Positions 8,889 to 18,076 of a stretch of DNA of 60,935 bases are shown here, in pieces (the first letter of the stretch is position 1; every line of letters starts with the position of its first letter). The translations under genes and the position numbers were made by a program. Origin of the DNA: an uncultured Prevotellaceae bacterium (GTDB taxonomy: Bacteria > Bacteroidota > Bacteroidia > Bacteroidales > Bacteroidaceae). The notes beneath the pieces were generated by a model. The model ran no database searches. It was not told the origin of the DNA and was given only the letters and a program-made list of their open reading frames with translations. The stretch spans positions 1 to 60,935 of the forward strand of contig CADCIB010000013.1 of assembly GCA_902801375.1 (NCBI GenBank), in the 5' to 3' direction.

Positions 8889-11683
8889 ATACGAATCAAT
8901 TCTTAAGGTTTTCAAGGAGTGAGGAGCGAGGAATGAGGAGCAAGATTACTTTCAGACTACTGATGTTGTTCCTGCTCATTGTTCCAGAGTCAACGCTCAA
9001 CATGGTACAGGCGCAGACGGAGCCGGAAGCTTTCTACATCTACCAGAACGACGGCCACTTCGACGGCTTCTTCTACGACGAAGTGGAGAAAATCAGCTAT
9101 TCCCGCTTCGACACGCTGGGTGTGGAGCACGATGACTTCATCTCGCAGGAAATCGTGACCCCCGACTCCACCTACCGCATCATGCTCTCCGCCATCGACT
9201 CTATAGGATTCCAGCAGCCGGAGGTTATATTCAATCCAGATGTCAAAAATTTACCATACGACTATGAAGGAGTCTATGGTTATCTCTGTGGTTACGATTT
9301 GGACAACGATGCCTTCTACGTCTATTCCTGGATTCCGGAAAACAGACTGCCAAAGATTGGCGACGTGTACAAGTATGATGGCGATACTATGGTTTATCTG
9401 GAAAGTCTGGAATCCACTTGGGCAGGAAAAGTGGTCAGCATCACCAAGGATCAGTACAACGACATGGAAGTGTATAAGGTGCAATGCAAGTTCATCGAGG
9501 ACATCTCCGACATCATTAAACAGCTCATCCTGGTGGAGGAATACAGCCAAAACAATGGGAATGTGTATTATCGGCGGGTGGCAGGAATGCCTGAGCTGAA
9601 CGTTGGACAGAAACCCCGAAAAGCTTCTGGCGAATTCACCGGCGACATCTTCAGTTTCTCCATCAACGCCCATATCCCCATCGCCTCCGAAGACTATGAT
9701 GTCAGCATCGACCCCACCATCGAGGCCAGCCTCAACCTGAAGGCTGTATGGAAAATCCCCATTTTCGGCAGCAAGTACATCGGCATTACCACCACGCTCA
9801 ACTGTGCCGCGTCCGTAGCTTTAAGCCTTAGCGGCAAAATAGCGGAATTCGGAACATCTGGAGTAGGGGGTGTCTTGGGCCAGATTCCCATACCTGCCAC
9901 ATGCCCATTGTTCGTTTTGGACGTGGTTCCGGACGTGTTCTTCGGGGGTGAGGCAAACGTGAAACTATCGGTCACATCGCCTAAAGTGAGCACATCGCTT
10001 TGGCAGAAATGGGAAATCGTTGACTGGTGGCCGAGGTTCAGCATGGGATTCGGCAAGTCGAAGGATAACAACGAAACGCCAAATAATCCTCCTTCGCAAT
10101 ACAACCCCGAAAAGACGGTAGAGTTCAGTGGCTATGTGCAGGCCGGCCTGGAATTCCCCATGAAACTGAAAAGTCTGCCTTTGCTCAAGAAAATCTTCAA
10201 CTCGGAGCTTGGTGGCACAGTGGATATGGGACCGAAGCTGTCGGCCAAATTGTCCATCAATTACAGTGACAAGGAAAACATATACGACATCATGAAGAAC
10301 TCTTCGTTAACCTTCGGGCTGCTCGATGCCGATTACAAGATAGAGGCCAAGGTGAAGACACTGCTCTCGGGCGAAAAGAAATGGACCGTGCTCGATGGTA
10401 CGCTCAATGTGCTGCCCAGCATAGAATGTGCCTTCGCGCCAGAGTTTGGACAATGCGAGGAATACTACGAGGAGCGGATTACGGACGATGGGTTCCGCAA
10501 TGCTCGCGTCTTCGCTTTCGAACCCACAGGCAATGTCGTCAAGCCAATGGAAATTGGCGTGATGTTGGAAAAATATTTTTTTGATGATGGTGTCGAACGT
10601 TGGTCTCCATATAAAAGCCAAAAGCGCCTCGCAAAATACTACCAACTGGAATTGCTGGACGGCCACGACAGAAGTACGTGGCCCAATTTCGTGATGCCAC
10701 GGGGTGTCGAATCAGGAAGGTATCGTGTCAGGCCATTCATCAACTTTGCCGGTGTCTTCTCTTCCGACAATTACGAGGAGGCTTTGGCCAATCCCACATA
10801 CGAATTCTATCACGGAGCCAAACTCGCCATAGAAAACGACCAGTTGCTCGTCAATTATGACGGAACAACCAAGCAGTCGGCCACCGCATCCGGAAATTGC
10901 GATACCCTCTTGGACCTTCCTAACTATCTGCAGGCAACGGGCAGCAAAGGGGACTTCAACATCAGTTCTGTTCCTGATGCGTTCATCGAAACAAGCGGAA
11001 AGAACTACCATCCCACCGATACGATTGTCTCCTCGTATCTCATCAAGGGGCAAGCCACTATCGACGACGAAACATTTACTGTCTTTCCTACAGAAATCGT
11101 GAACGGGACCATTGAACCAAAAAGCCTCTACGTCCATCACTTGCCGAACAAGACGGAGGACCCCGTGGCCTGCACCTGCTCATACATTTACGCTGAGGTA
11201 GTTAATAATGAAGGTGGCAAACGATCACGTGGTTTTCAAAGCGACAAATTCACCAACAAAGATTTCTCCGTTACAAGAGTAGGCGACACGTGGCATTGTA
11301 CGCTAAATATAAATGCAAACGAAGTAGATAAGAGCTATTATGGTTATCATGCAAACATTGAGGCCACTTTCTCATTTTCATTTGATTTGGCACCTGCAGG
11401 AGGCAGGAAAGTAGCCCGTGAAAATGCAACAATGAATGCTACATACAAATATATCTGCTATAATGAGGATGGAGAATATAAAAAAACAGACACATATTCC
11501 TCAACATTAAACATGTATAATGGAGATTCAGATATTAGCAAGGATGGAGGCATTACTATCAGTGGGTACGGTGGTAATTGGAATATGAATGACGGAAATG
11601 GGCATCTGGGAACGATTGAGGGTGTCTCCGTGTGTTTCCAAGAATATGTGGATGCCCACCCCGAACTGGAATTCATCTTTTAG
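8885..11683 (+). CDS. Large secreted protein of unknown function, module copy 1
   Basis: 932 residues, start ATG 8885 overlapping the upstream stop. The N-terminus is odd: MNTNQFLRFSRSEERGMRSK precedes the hydrophobic signal (LLMLFLLIVPESTL...VQAQ) and is encoded by a GAGGAGCGAG-type DNA repeat. Residues about 45-120 (TEPEAFYIYQNDGHFDGFFY ... AIDSIGFQQPE) match the product of 15693-17948 closely. The middle is rich in beta strands and shares a segment pattern with the paralogue (a KSxxF-type strand repeat around 'LKLFGYFQTGLKF' there, 'VEFSGYVQAGLEF' here). The last ~300 residues have no counterpart there. No enzyme motif was seen. Composition becomes more AT-rich after about 11280. Probably surface exposed. 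Confidence 0.8.
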   Translation: MNTNQFLRFSRSEERGMRSKITFRLLMLFLLIVPESTLNMVQAQTEPEAFYIYQNDGHFDGFFYDEVEKISYSRFDTLGVEHDDFISQEIVTPDSTYRIMLSAIDSIGFQQPEVIFNPDVKNLPYDYEGVYGYLCGYDLDNDAFYVYSWIPENRLPKIGDVYKYDGDTMVYLESLESTWAGKVVSITKDQYNDMEVYKVQCKFIEDISDIIKQLILVEEYSQNNGNVYYRRVAGMPELNVGQKPRKASGEFTGDIFSFSINAHIPIASEDYDVSIDPTIEASLNLKAVWKIPIFGSKYIGITTTLNCAASVALSLSGKIAEFGTSGVGGVLGQIPIPATCPLFVLDVVPDVFFGGEANVKLSVTSPKVSTSLWQKWEIVDWWPRFSMGFGKSKDNNETPNNPPSQYNPEKTVEFSGYVQAGLEFPMKLKSLPLLKKIFNSELGGTVDMGPKLSAKLSINYSDKENIYDIMKNSSLTFGLLDADYKIEAKVKTLLSGEKKWTVLDGTLNVLPSIECAFAPEFGQCEEYYEERITDDGFRNARVFAFEPTGNVVKPMEIGVMLEKYFFDDGVERWSPYKSQKRLAKYYQLELLDGHDRSTWPNFVMPRGVESGRYRVRPFINFAGVFSSDNYEEALANPTYEFYHGAKLAIENDQLLVNYDGTTKQSATASGNCDTLLDLPNYLQATGSKGDFNISSVPDAFIETSGKNYHPTDTIVSSYLIKGQATIDDETFTVFPTEIVNGTIEPKSLYVHHLPNKTEDPVACTCSYIYAEVVNNEGGKRSRGFQSDKFTNKDFSVTRVGDTWHCTLNINANEVDKSYYGYHANIEATFSFSFDLAPAGGRKVARENATMNATYKYICYNEDGEYKKTDTYSSTLNMYNGDSDISKDGGITISGYGGNWNMNDGNGHLGTIEGVSVCFQEYVDAHPELEFIF
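8913..8944 (+). repeat. GAGGAGCGAG-type repeat inside a reading frame (family A, copy 1)
   Basis: A run of GAGGAG/CGAG words encodes SRSEERGMRSK near the protein N-terminus. The same DNA, read in the same frame, occurs at 15720 and 36282. Confidence 0.75.
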
Positions 11684-11738
11684 ATATAATAGAAAGATGT
11701 AACATAAATGAGGGTGTTCCGAAGAGCCCTTCGTGTTG

Positions 11739-11778
11739 GTTTTTGCGTCATAAACTGGCAGTTTGTGACGCAAAAACT
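11739..11778. repeat. Head-to-head pair of 22-bp-type repeats
   Basis: A reverse copy of AGTTTATGACGCAAAAAC (11739-11756) and a forward AGTTTGTGACGCAAAAACT (11760-11778) form a hairpin with a 3-nt loop. The same unit is iterated four times at 55029-55116. It lies about 110 bp before the promoter of the BspA-like gene. It could also work as a transcription terminator for the gene ending at 11683. Confidence 0.7.
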
Positions 11779-11886
11779 ACTTTCAGGGATGGTTTGACTC
11801 ACCCTTATAATATATGTGTTTCAGCAGCGGCAGACAATCCTCAACGTATCAGATATACACTTTTCGTTGTTTTTTCTTTTGATTTC

Positions 11887-11918
11887 TTTGCTTTTCTCGC
11901 TTTTTATGTTTATCTTTG
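11887..11918 (+). promoter_or_regulatory. Promoter of the BspA-like gene
   Basis: TTTG (11887-11890), a 20-bp spacer, then TATCTTTG (11911-11918) followed by CACC. It gives a leader of roughly 80 nt before ATG 12009. Confidence 0.72.
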
Positions 11919-12008
11919 CACCATCCTACAACGGCACGGCCTGGTGGTCTCTGTTTGGGAGCGAGAGTTAGGAACCAATCAAGCATTAACCATTAAACCA
12001 TAAGCATT

Positions 12009-15000
12009 ATGAAAAGATTATTCACACTGATGATAATGCTCGCAGTCTTCACATCCGGCATGAAGGTGATGGCTGCCGAAGCAACATCTTGCTACGCGTG
12101 TTACAACGACGGGTATTTGGTGTTCTATTACGACTCCTACGCTTTTTCACGACCGGGGGATAAGTATACTGTCGAATCAGGATATTCTGCGTACGGATGG
12201 CTAACCGACCACAAGGACGATATTACAAACGTCGTTTTCAACAATTCGTTCAAAGATTTCAAGAAAGAGAACTTAGCGGGTATGTTCTACGGCTTGGAGA
12301 ACCTCACGACCGTCGATGGTACATGGAATCTCAATCTGGAGAAAGCCACAGCCATGAACGACATGTTCTACGGTTGCAAAAAACTGACCACCATCGAAGT
12401 CGGAAACTGGAACACCAGCCACGTGCAATACATGAACGGCATGTTCGCCGGATGCAGCTCCTTGGAGACACTGGATGTCAGCAACTGGAACACCGCCAAC
12501 GTGACCGGTATGTCCAGCATGTTCTATGGTTGCAGTAAGCTGAAAAGCATTGATGTCAGCAATTGGAACACGGCCAACGTGACCGACATGAGCTACATGT
12601 TCAAGAATTGTACCGATCTGGAGACCGTTCCAGTTGGCAATTGGAACCTCAGCAGCGTTACTGAAATGCGGAACATGTTCGAGGACAGCGGCATCAAGAC
12701 CATCGACTTGGGCAATTGGAACACCTCTCATGTACAAATGACAAACGAGATGTTCCAGAATTGCAAGAAACTGACAACCATCTATTGCGAAAGCTCATTC
12801 AACACCACCAGCATCGTCAGCTCTTTCGGGATGTTCTACAACTGCATCAACCTTGTCGGCGAAAAGGGAACGACGTATAATCCGGATTTTGTCAACATCA
12901 CATACGCCCGCATTGATGGAGGCAGCGGTAATCCGGGCTATTTCACATCCCGTTCAATACCCATCGACCAAGCCCACTTCCCCGACGGCAATCTCCGCAA
13001 CATGCTTCGCAACTACGATTTCGGTAGCGACGGCAAACTGACGGTAGATGAAATCAAGGGCATCGATGAACTGAACCTGGAGTCGAACGACATACAGAAC
13101 TTGAAGGGCATCGAATACTTCACGGAACTGAAAACGCTGTATTTCGACGACAACCATATACAAACGGTGGACCTCTCGAGAAACACGAAATTGGAAACCA
13201 TCTATTGCTATGGCAACGAGATTTACGGCGACAACATGGACAGCTTCATCGCCACGATACCTGAAATCGATAGCGGAAAGATCTACGTCGTTGCCCCCTC
13301 AAATATGCTAAGCAAGCCCGACCAAAACGAGATGACACCCCAGCAAGTGGATGAAGCAAACTGGAAAGGATGGAAGGTGATGGTGTGGAACGAATCCATC
13401 GGGCAGAACGGTGACTGGGACGAAACCCAGGGATTCTGGCAAATCAACGAGGAGCGGTTCCCCGATAGCAAGTTCCGCTACCTGCTGCTGCATAATGAAT
13501 TCGGTTACGACGGATACCTGACGAAAGAGGAAGTTTGGGAGACTCGCGACCTCAACTTGGAAGACTATGAGATAGAGGACCTGACGGGCATCGGTTATTT
13601 CTCGGAACTGAAATGGCTGTATATCAACGATAACAACATTCAGACGGCCGACCTGTCGAAGAACAATAAGCTGAAGGAAGTCTCATGCTATCGCAACCAG
13701 ATTAGTGGCGACAATATGGACAGCTTCCTCGAATTGCTGCCTGAGGGCAACGACGCAACACTCAACGTATACCGGCGCTCTTCGGCGGAAAAGCCCGACC
13801 TCAACGAGATGACACCCGAGCAGGTAAGTGTCGCCAACGGGAAGGGATGGACGGTGAAAGTCTATAACGAGTTGGACAACAATTGGAGCGAAACGCAAGG
13901 CTTCTGGCATTTCACCGAGGAACGATTCCCCGACGAGAAATTCCGCAACTTCCTGAAGAACGAAAGCGATTATTTCCGTTGCCCAGGAGTCCTGACTTAC
14001 GAAGATGGCTTGGAATATGAAGAGCTGTTACCAAGTACACAGGACATCGCGGACCTGACGGGTATCGAATACTTCACGGGATTATGCAGTCTCGACTGCA
14101 GCGGCAACAAACTGAAGACCATCGATCTGTCGAAGAATACCATGCTGATTAACATAGACTGCATGCTGAACCAAATCAGCGGGTCCGATATGGACTTCTT
14201 CGTCAATCACTTGCCTACCACCACCAACGGCTCTCTCTACGTCTACTACAACAAGGACCAAAGCCTCCCTGAGGCAAACGAGATGACACCTGAGCAGGTG
14301 GCTGTCGCCAACGGGAAAGGATGGACGGTGAAGGTCTACGACGTAACCATTGGCAGGAATGGCGACTGGAGAGCCACTGAAGGCTTCTGGCATTTCACCG
14401 AGGAACGATTCCCTGACGAGAATTTCCGCAACTACCTGATAGACTGCTACGAATACGCATGCCCAGGTGTCTTGACCCTCGAGGACGACGTGGATGAAAT
14501 TGCACCTGAAGACCAAGGCATCGAGGACCTGACGGGCATCGAGTATTTCAAGACCATGTCCAGTCTCTGCTGTAGCTTCAACAAACTGACCACCATAGAT
14601 CTGTCGAATAATCCAAAGATCAGTTACATCAGCTGCTATCAAAACCAGATCAAAGGAAAGGGCATGGACGACTTCATCGCAAGCCTGCGCGACATTCCAA
14701 GGAGCGAGCCGGAGGGGTCCATCTACATCCTCGACGACTCCGACGCGTACCCTGAGGGCAATGAGGTGACAACAACACAGGCGACAACCGCGAAGTTGAA
14801 GGGCTGGATAATGTATGCCTGGGACAAGAACGCGGGCAAGTATGGTGATTGGGTAGTGTATGAAGGTGCGACACCCACAGCCCTCGACAACGTTAACCAA
14901 GAAACACCAACCCATATCCAAGATGCCAATGTTTACGATGTGATGGGTCGCCGCATGGGTAACGACTCGTCCGCTTATAACAAGGGTATTTACATCAAGG

Positions 15001-15026
15001 ATGGCCGCAAGGTTGTAATTAAGTGA
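12009..15026 (+). CDS. BspA-like leucine-rich-repeat surface protein with T9SS-like tail
   Basis: 1005 residues. The signal peptide ends near VMAAEA. Residues about 80-300 are BspA/DUF285-type repeats (NWNTSHVQYMNGMF, GCSSLETLDVSNWNTANVT and variants). Then come four modules of about 150-170 residues. Each has an RFPD..F/HFPDGNL start, a DxxxDGxLT(V/K)xE-like loop in at least the first two (GSDGKLTVDE, GYDGYLTKEE), a leucine-rich segment (GIEYFTELKTLYFDDN, then DLSKNxKLxxxxCYxNQI), a DNMDSF strand, and NEMTPEQV...GKGW. The end (VYDVMGRRMGN ... GIYIKDGRKVVIK) looks like a T9SS sorting domain. BspA-family proteins bind host or polymer ligands and other bacteria; that is family knowledge. It lies between the two copies of the two-gene module. 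Confidence 0.88.
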   Translation: MKRLFTLMIMLAVFTSGMKVMAAEATSCYACYNDGYLVFYYDSYAFSRPGDKYTVESGYSAYGWLTDHKDDITNVVFNNSFKDFKKENLAGMFYGLENLTTVDGTWNLNLEKATAMNDMFYGCKKLTTIEVGNWNTSHVQYMNGMFAGCSSLETLDVSNWNTANVTGMSSMFYGCSKLKSIDVSNWNTANVTDMSYMFKNCTDLETVPVGNWNLSSVTEMRNMFEDSGIKTIDLGNWNTSHVQMTNEMFQNCKKLTTIYCESSFNTTSIVSSFGMFYNCINLVGEKGTTYNPDFVNITYARIDGGSGNPGYFTSRSIPIDQAHFPDGNLRNMLRNYDFGSDGKLTVDEIKGIDELNLESNDIQNLKGIEYFTELKTLYFDDNHIQTVDLSRNTKLETIYCYGNEIYGDNMDSFIATIPEIDSGKIYVVAPSNMLSKPDQNEMTPQQVDEANWKGWKVMVWNESIGQNGDWDETQGFWQINEERFPDSKFRYLLLHNEFGYDGYLTKEEVWETRDLNLEDYEIEDLTGIGYFSELKWLYINDNNIQTADLSKNNKLKEVSCYRNQISGDNMDSFLELLPEGNDATLNVYRRSSAEKPDLNEMTPEQVSVANGKGWTVKVYNELDNNWSETQGFWHFTEERFPDEKFRNFLKNESDYFRCPGVLTYEDGLEYEELLPSTQDIADLTGIEYFTGLCSLDCSGNKLKTIDLSKNTMLINIDCMLNQISGSDMDFFVNHLPTTTNGSLYVYYNKDQSLPEANEMTPEQVAVANGKGWTVKVYDVTIGRNGDWRATEGFWHFTEERFPDENFRNYLIDCYEYACPGVLTLEDDVDEIAPEDQGIEDLTGIEYFKTMSSLCCSFNKLTTIDLSNNPKISYISCYQNQIKGKGMDDFIASLRDIPRSEPEGSIYILDDSDAYPEGNEVTTTQATTAKLKGWIMYAWDKNAGKYGDWVVYEGATPTALDNVNQETPTHIQDANVYDVMGRRMGNDSSAYNKGIYIKDGRKVVIK

Positions 15027-15196
15027 GCATCAAGCAGAGCTTGCTCATGCTTTATCGAGCGTGAACAAGCTCGAGCCTCAGCTCAAGGTTGTGATTAAGT
15101 GAGCATCAAGCAGAGCTTGCTCATGTTTTATCGAGCGTGAACAAGCTCGAGCTCCAGCTCAAGGTTGTGATGAAGTGAGCATAAAGCAGAGCTTGA
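15009..15196 (+). repeat. 76-bp tandem repeat across the end of the BspA-like gene
   Basis: Two and a half copies with starts at 15009, 15085 and 15161 (spacing exactly 76 bp). Each begins AAGGTTGT(A/G)ATTAAGTGAG or close to it, the last five codons and stop of the gene (KVVIK-stop). Inside each unit GAGCTTG and CAAGCTC can pair. The third copy is partial and runs up to the next gene. Confidence 0.85.
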
Positions 15197-15216
15197 ACAC
15201 CATAATAAACGAAAAA

Positions 15217-15696
15217 ATGAAAAAAGTATTATTCCTGTTTGCTATCCTGCTGGCAATGCCACTGATGGCGAACGCACAGACTGATACCCAGCGACTCGTG
15301 GTATGGCTGAAGAGTGGACAAAAAGTATACCACGACCTCAACGATGAGCCGGAAACCTCGTTCAACGACGGACGACTATGGTTAGAGACCAACAAGGTGA
15401 GCGTGAGCTATCCCCTCACCGATGTGCTGCGCTACACCTTTGAGGGGAAGTTGGGACCGACGATGGTTGAAAAAGTGCGCCCAGGCGAAATCAAGTTCAG
15501 TCAGGGCGACGACATGATGAAGTTCGACGGACTGGCCGAAGGCACTCGCCTTGAACTCTACTCCGTCGATGGAAAGCTGCTTGGTGTGCAGCAGACACAC
15601 GAGGGTGAATCCTCCATCGTGTCTCTGAAGGGCATGCCCTCGGGCACGTATATCGTAAAGGTAGGCGAAGCAACCTATAAATTCCAGAAGCGATGA
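15217..15696 (+). CDS. Small secreted protein with T9SS-like C-terminus, module copy 2
   Basis: 159 residues from ATG 15217. It is nearly identical to the 8409-8888 product over the signal peptide and first domain (VLFLFAILLAMPLMANAQ, then VVWLKSGQKVYHDL and WLETNKVSVSYPLTDVLRYTFEG). The middle differs. The end (YSVDGKLLGVQQ ... PSGTYIVKVGEATYKFQKR) again resembles a T9SS type A tail. No promoter of the usual type was found in the 190-bp gap, which is filled by the 76-bp repeat, so it may be read through from the BspA-like gene. It overlaps the next gene by 4 bp. Confidence 0.82.
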   Translation: MKKVLFLFAILLAMPLMANAQTDTQRLVVWLKSGQKVYHDLNDEPETSFNDGRLWLETNKVSVSYPLTDVLRYTFEGKLGPTMVEKVRPGEIKFSQGDDMMKFDGLAEGTRLELYSVDGKLLGVQQTHEGESSIVSLKGMPSGTYIVKVGEATYKFQKR

Positions 15697-17948
15697 AAAC
15701 AAATCATATCTTAAGACTTTCGAGGAGCGGGGAGCGAGGAGTGAGGAGCGAGATTGCTTTCAAGCTGCTGATGTTGGTGATGCTCGTTGTTTCTGCGTCG
15801 ATACTCAACGAGGTGCAGGCACAGACAGAGCCAGAGGCCTTCTTCATCTACCGCAACGACGGCGACTTCGACGGCTTCTTCTACGACCAAGTGCTGCGCA
15901 TGAACTTCTCGAAGATAGGCGTCGACTCCGTGGAGTACGACTACTACGTGGTACAAGAGATAGAGACGCCCGACAGCATCTACCGCATCCCGCTGGCCGC
16001 CATTGATTCCATCGGATTCCAGCAGCCTGAAATCCGCTTCAATCCGAAGCTCAAGAACATGGACGAGCTGGGCATCACACCCTATGTGACGGAAGCAGGC
16101 TCGCGGCTGGGCATCTCAAAGACGATTCCTGCCGACCTTCTTCCAAAGGTGGGCGATGTGGTGGCTGGTTTCAACTCCGACATCTACCCCCAGAATACGG
16201 CCTCTGGTTGGGACGAAAACAACATCCACAGCTACGTGGTCAGGATTGCGGACACCTCAGAGCCTCTGCCCTGGTATCACGAAGACGACAACAGCTACTA
16301 TTTTGTCGTAGAGAGCATTGAGGAACTATCCGAAGTGTTCGAACAGTACATCACGGTAGAAGACATCGTGGTCGACGACCAAGGCCGTGCACTACGCCGT
16401 ATAGCGGGCTGCCACTCCAACGGGATGCCCCGACGGGCAGACAGCGGCTCCTCCGATCTTAACCTCATCAACATCGACGGTACCATCACGCGCTCGTGGA
16501 ATCCCAGCAGCGACATCAGCATCGACCTCTCGGCAGAGATGAACCTCAAAGTAGGGCTGCACGTGGCTTATAACATCAGCTGGCGACGGGCCTACGTGAA
16601 ACTTTCGCGCGACATGAGCCTCTCCGTGAAGCCCTCCATCGGCTTTGCCGTGAGCAAGAACTTCGAGTTCCAGGTGGGCGACCTCGCGAAATTCCTCAAG
16701 GCCATCCCCTTCCCCGCCTCGTTCCCCATCTTCCAGACAACCCCTCTGCCCGACTGGTTCATCCGTGGTGGCGGCACACTCGAAGCCCGCGTTACTTTCC
16801 CAAAGATGAAGTTCGGCATGGGCGAGAGCATCATCGTGGACACCGACCTGCCCTATTTCCCCGTGCGCTACGAGTTGTATAAGACCGTAGACGAAGAAGC
16901 CACACCCGACGGCATTGTGGATACAGGCAACACGTCGCTTAAGCTCTTTGGCTATTTCCAGACAGGACTGAAGTTCAAGGCCAATGTGGAGACGGCCTCC
17001 TGGCTGCAAAGTATTCTGGCGGCCAGCATAGAACTCGACCTCTATTGCGGACCTCGTGTCGACGCAGGAGTCTTCGATATCTTTGTCGACCATACAGAAG
17101 GCAAACCTGGGGTGAACTACGGCGAAATAAAAGTGAAGAAGCTGGCCATCGACCTGGAAGCCAAGGCCAGTGCCGCCCTGATGTGGAGAGACCCCGAGGA
17201 AAAGACGTTCTTCTCCACGGAGTGGGCCTTCGGATGCGACACGCTCTACTCATTACCCAAATTCACCGAACTCTGTGCTGACTATTCTGAAGGGAATGGC
17301 ATTGATGCCAGTGCCCATATCCCCAACAAGACTTTCCTTCCCTATCGGGTAGGTTTGGGAATGTATAACACGATGTTCCCCTTCGACGAAGGTCTGACCG
17401 ACGAGCAGAAGAAGCCTCACGAAGTGCTGTATGCCGATGGAACATGCTTCATGGGCTATGGACCGAAAGAGGTGACAGCAAATTTCTCTACAGAGGGGCT
17501 TCGAACAGGTACATTGTATATACTTCCCGTGATGCGTTTCATGGACAGTTATTGGCCTGCAGACAGCTGGAATGGCAAAGACGGAACCGCAGGTAGTGAA
17601 GTTCACATCCCCCATGTGTTGAAACTTGCGACGACCAGCATTTCCGCACCTGCGAAGGGAGGCACTTACGACATCAGCTTTACCTATAGTGGCAACTATA
17701 TCCATGTAGATGTTTACAACAACGACTCTGATATTCCTGGAGTCTACGAGTATTCACTTGAGGGCGACTACGACCCCTATTCCTGGTATTACTCGGAACG
17801 AACGGGAAAAATAACAATCAGTATTCCACCAAACAAGTCAAACGTAAGTCATCAGGGGCGACTCAGGGTTTCGACCGACGATTATAAATACAATCAAGAA
17901 ACCATCATCACGGTCAGCCAGGCTGCAGGCCCCTACGAGAATGAATGA
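15693..17948 (+). CDS. Large secreted protein with C-terminal BACON-like domain, module copy 2
   Basis: 751 residues. As in copy 1, the N-terminus carries the family-A repeat peptide (SRSGERGVRSE) before the signal peptide (LLMLVMLVVSASILNEVQAQ). Residues about 45-120 (TEPEAFFIYRNDGDFDGFFY ... AAIDSIGFQQPE) are homologous to copy 1. The middle is beta-rich with a GYFQTGLKFKANVETASWLQ segment. The last 110 residues (LKLATTSISAPAKGGTYDISF ... TGKITISIPPNKS ... GRLRVSTDDYKYNQETIITVSQAA) look like a BACON domain, a Bacteroidota module often linked to glycan or mucin binding. A large palindrome follows 14 bp after the stop. Confidence 0.8.
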   Translation: MKTNHILRLSRSGERGVRSEIAFKLLMLVMLVVSASILNEVQAQTEPEAFFIYRNDGDFDGFFYDQVLRMNFSKIGVDSVEYDYYVVQEIETPDSIYRIPLAAIDSIGFQQPEIRFNPKLKNMDELGITPYVTEAGSRLGISKTIPADLLPKVGDVVAGFNSDIYPQNTASGWDENNIHSYVVRIADTSEPLPWYHEDDNSYYFVVESIEELSEVFEQYITVEDIVVDDQGRALRRIAGCHSNGMPRRADSGSSDLNLINIDGTITRSWNPSSDISIDLSAEMNLKVGLHVAYNISWRRAYVKLSRDMSLSVKPSIGFAVSKNFEFQVGDLAKFLKAIPFPASFPIFQTTPLPDWFIRGGGTLEARVTFPKMKFGMGESIIVDTDLPYFPVRYELYKTVDEEATPDGIVDTGNTSLKLFGYFQTGLKFKANVETASWLQSILAASIELDLYCGPRVDAGVFDIFVDHTEGKPGVNYGEIKVKKLAIDLEAKASAALMWRDPEEKTFFSTEWAFGCDTLYSLPKFTELCADYSEGNGIDASAHIPNKTFLPYRVGLGMYNTMFPFDEGLTDEQKKPHEVLYADGTCFMGYGPKEVTANFSTEGLRTGTLYILPVMRFMDSYWPADSWNGKDGTAGSEVHIPHVLKLATTSISAPAKGGTYDISFTYSGNYIHVDVYNNDSDIPGVYEYSLEGDYDPYSWYYSERTGKITISIPPNKSNVSHQGRLRVSTDDYKYNQETIITVSQAAGPYENE
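15720..15752 (+). repeat. GAGGAGCGAG-type repeat inside a reading frame (family A, copy 2)
   Basis: Encodes SRSGERGVRSE near the N-terminus of the 751-residue protein, in the same frame as the copies at 8913 and 36282. Confidence 0.75.
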
Positions 17949-17961
17949 CCATCAGAGCAGG

Positions 17962-18050
17962 CATCTATGAGGATGCCGCCGATATCGGATGAGCCCGTCG
18001 TCAATGATTGACGACGGGCTCAAATGATATCGCTGACGAGGCCATAGATG
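17962..18050. other. 89-nt symmetric nested palindrome
   Basis: Three nested perfect stems centred on base 18006: CATCTATG/CATAGATG (8 bp), CGATATC/GATATCG (7 bp) and GAGCCCGTCGTCAAT with its complement (15 bp, 1-nt loop). The internal loops are symmetric, 10+10 and 4+4 nt. It lies 14 bp after the stop of the 751-residue protein and has no T tract. It could be a 3'-end structure, a terminator, or a DNA-level cruciform or protein-binding site. Confidence 0.7.
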
Positions 18051-18076
18051 AGGCGATTGGCGCTTTCGTCGTAAGC

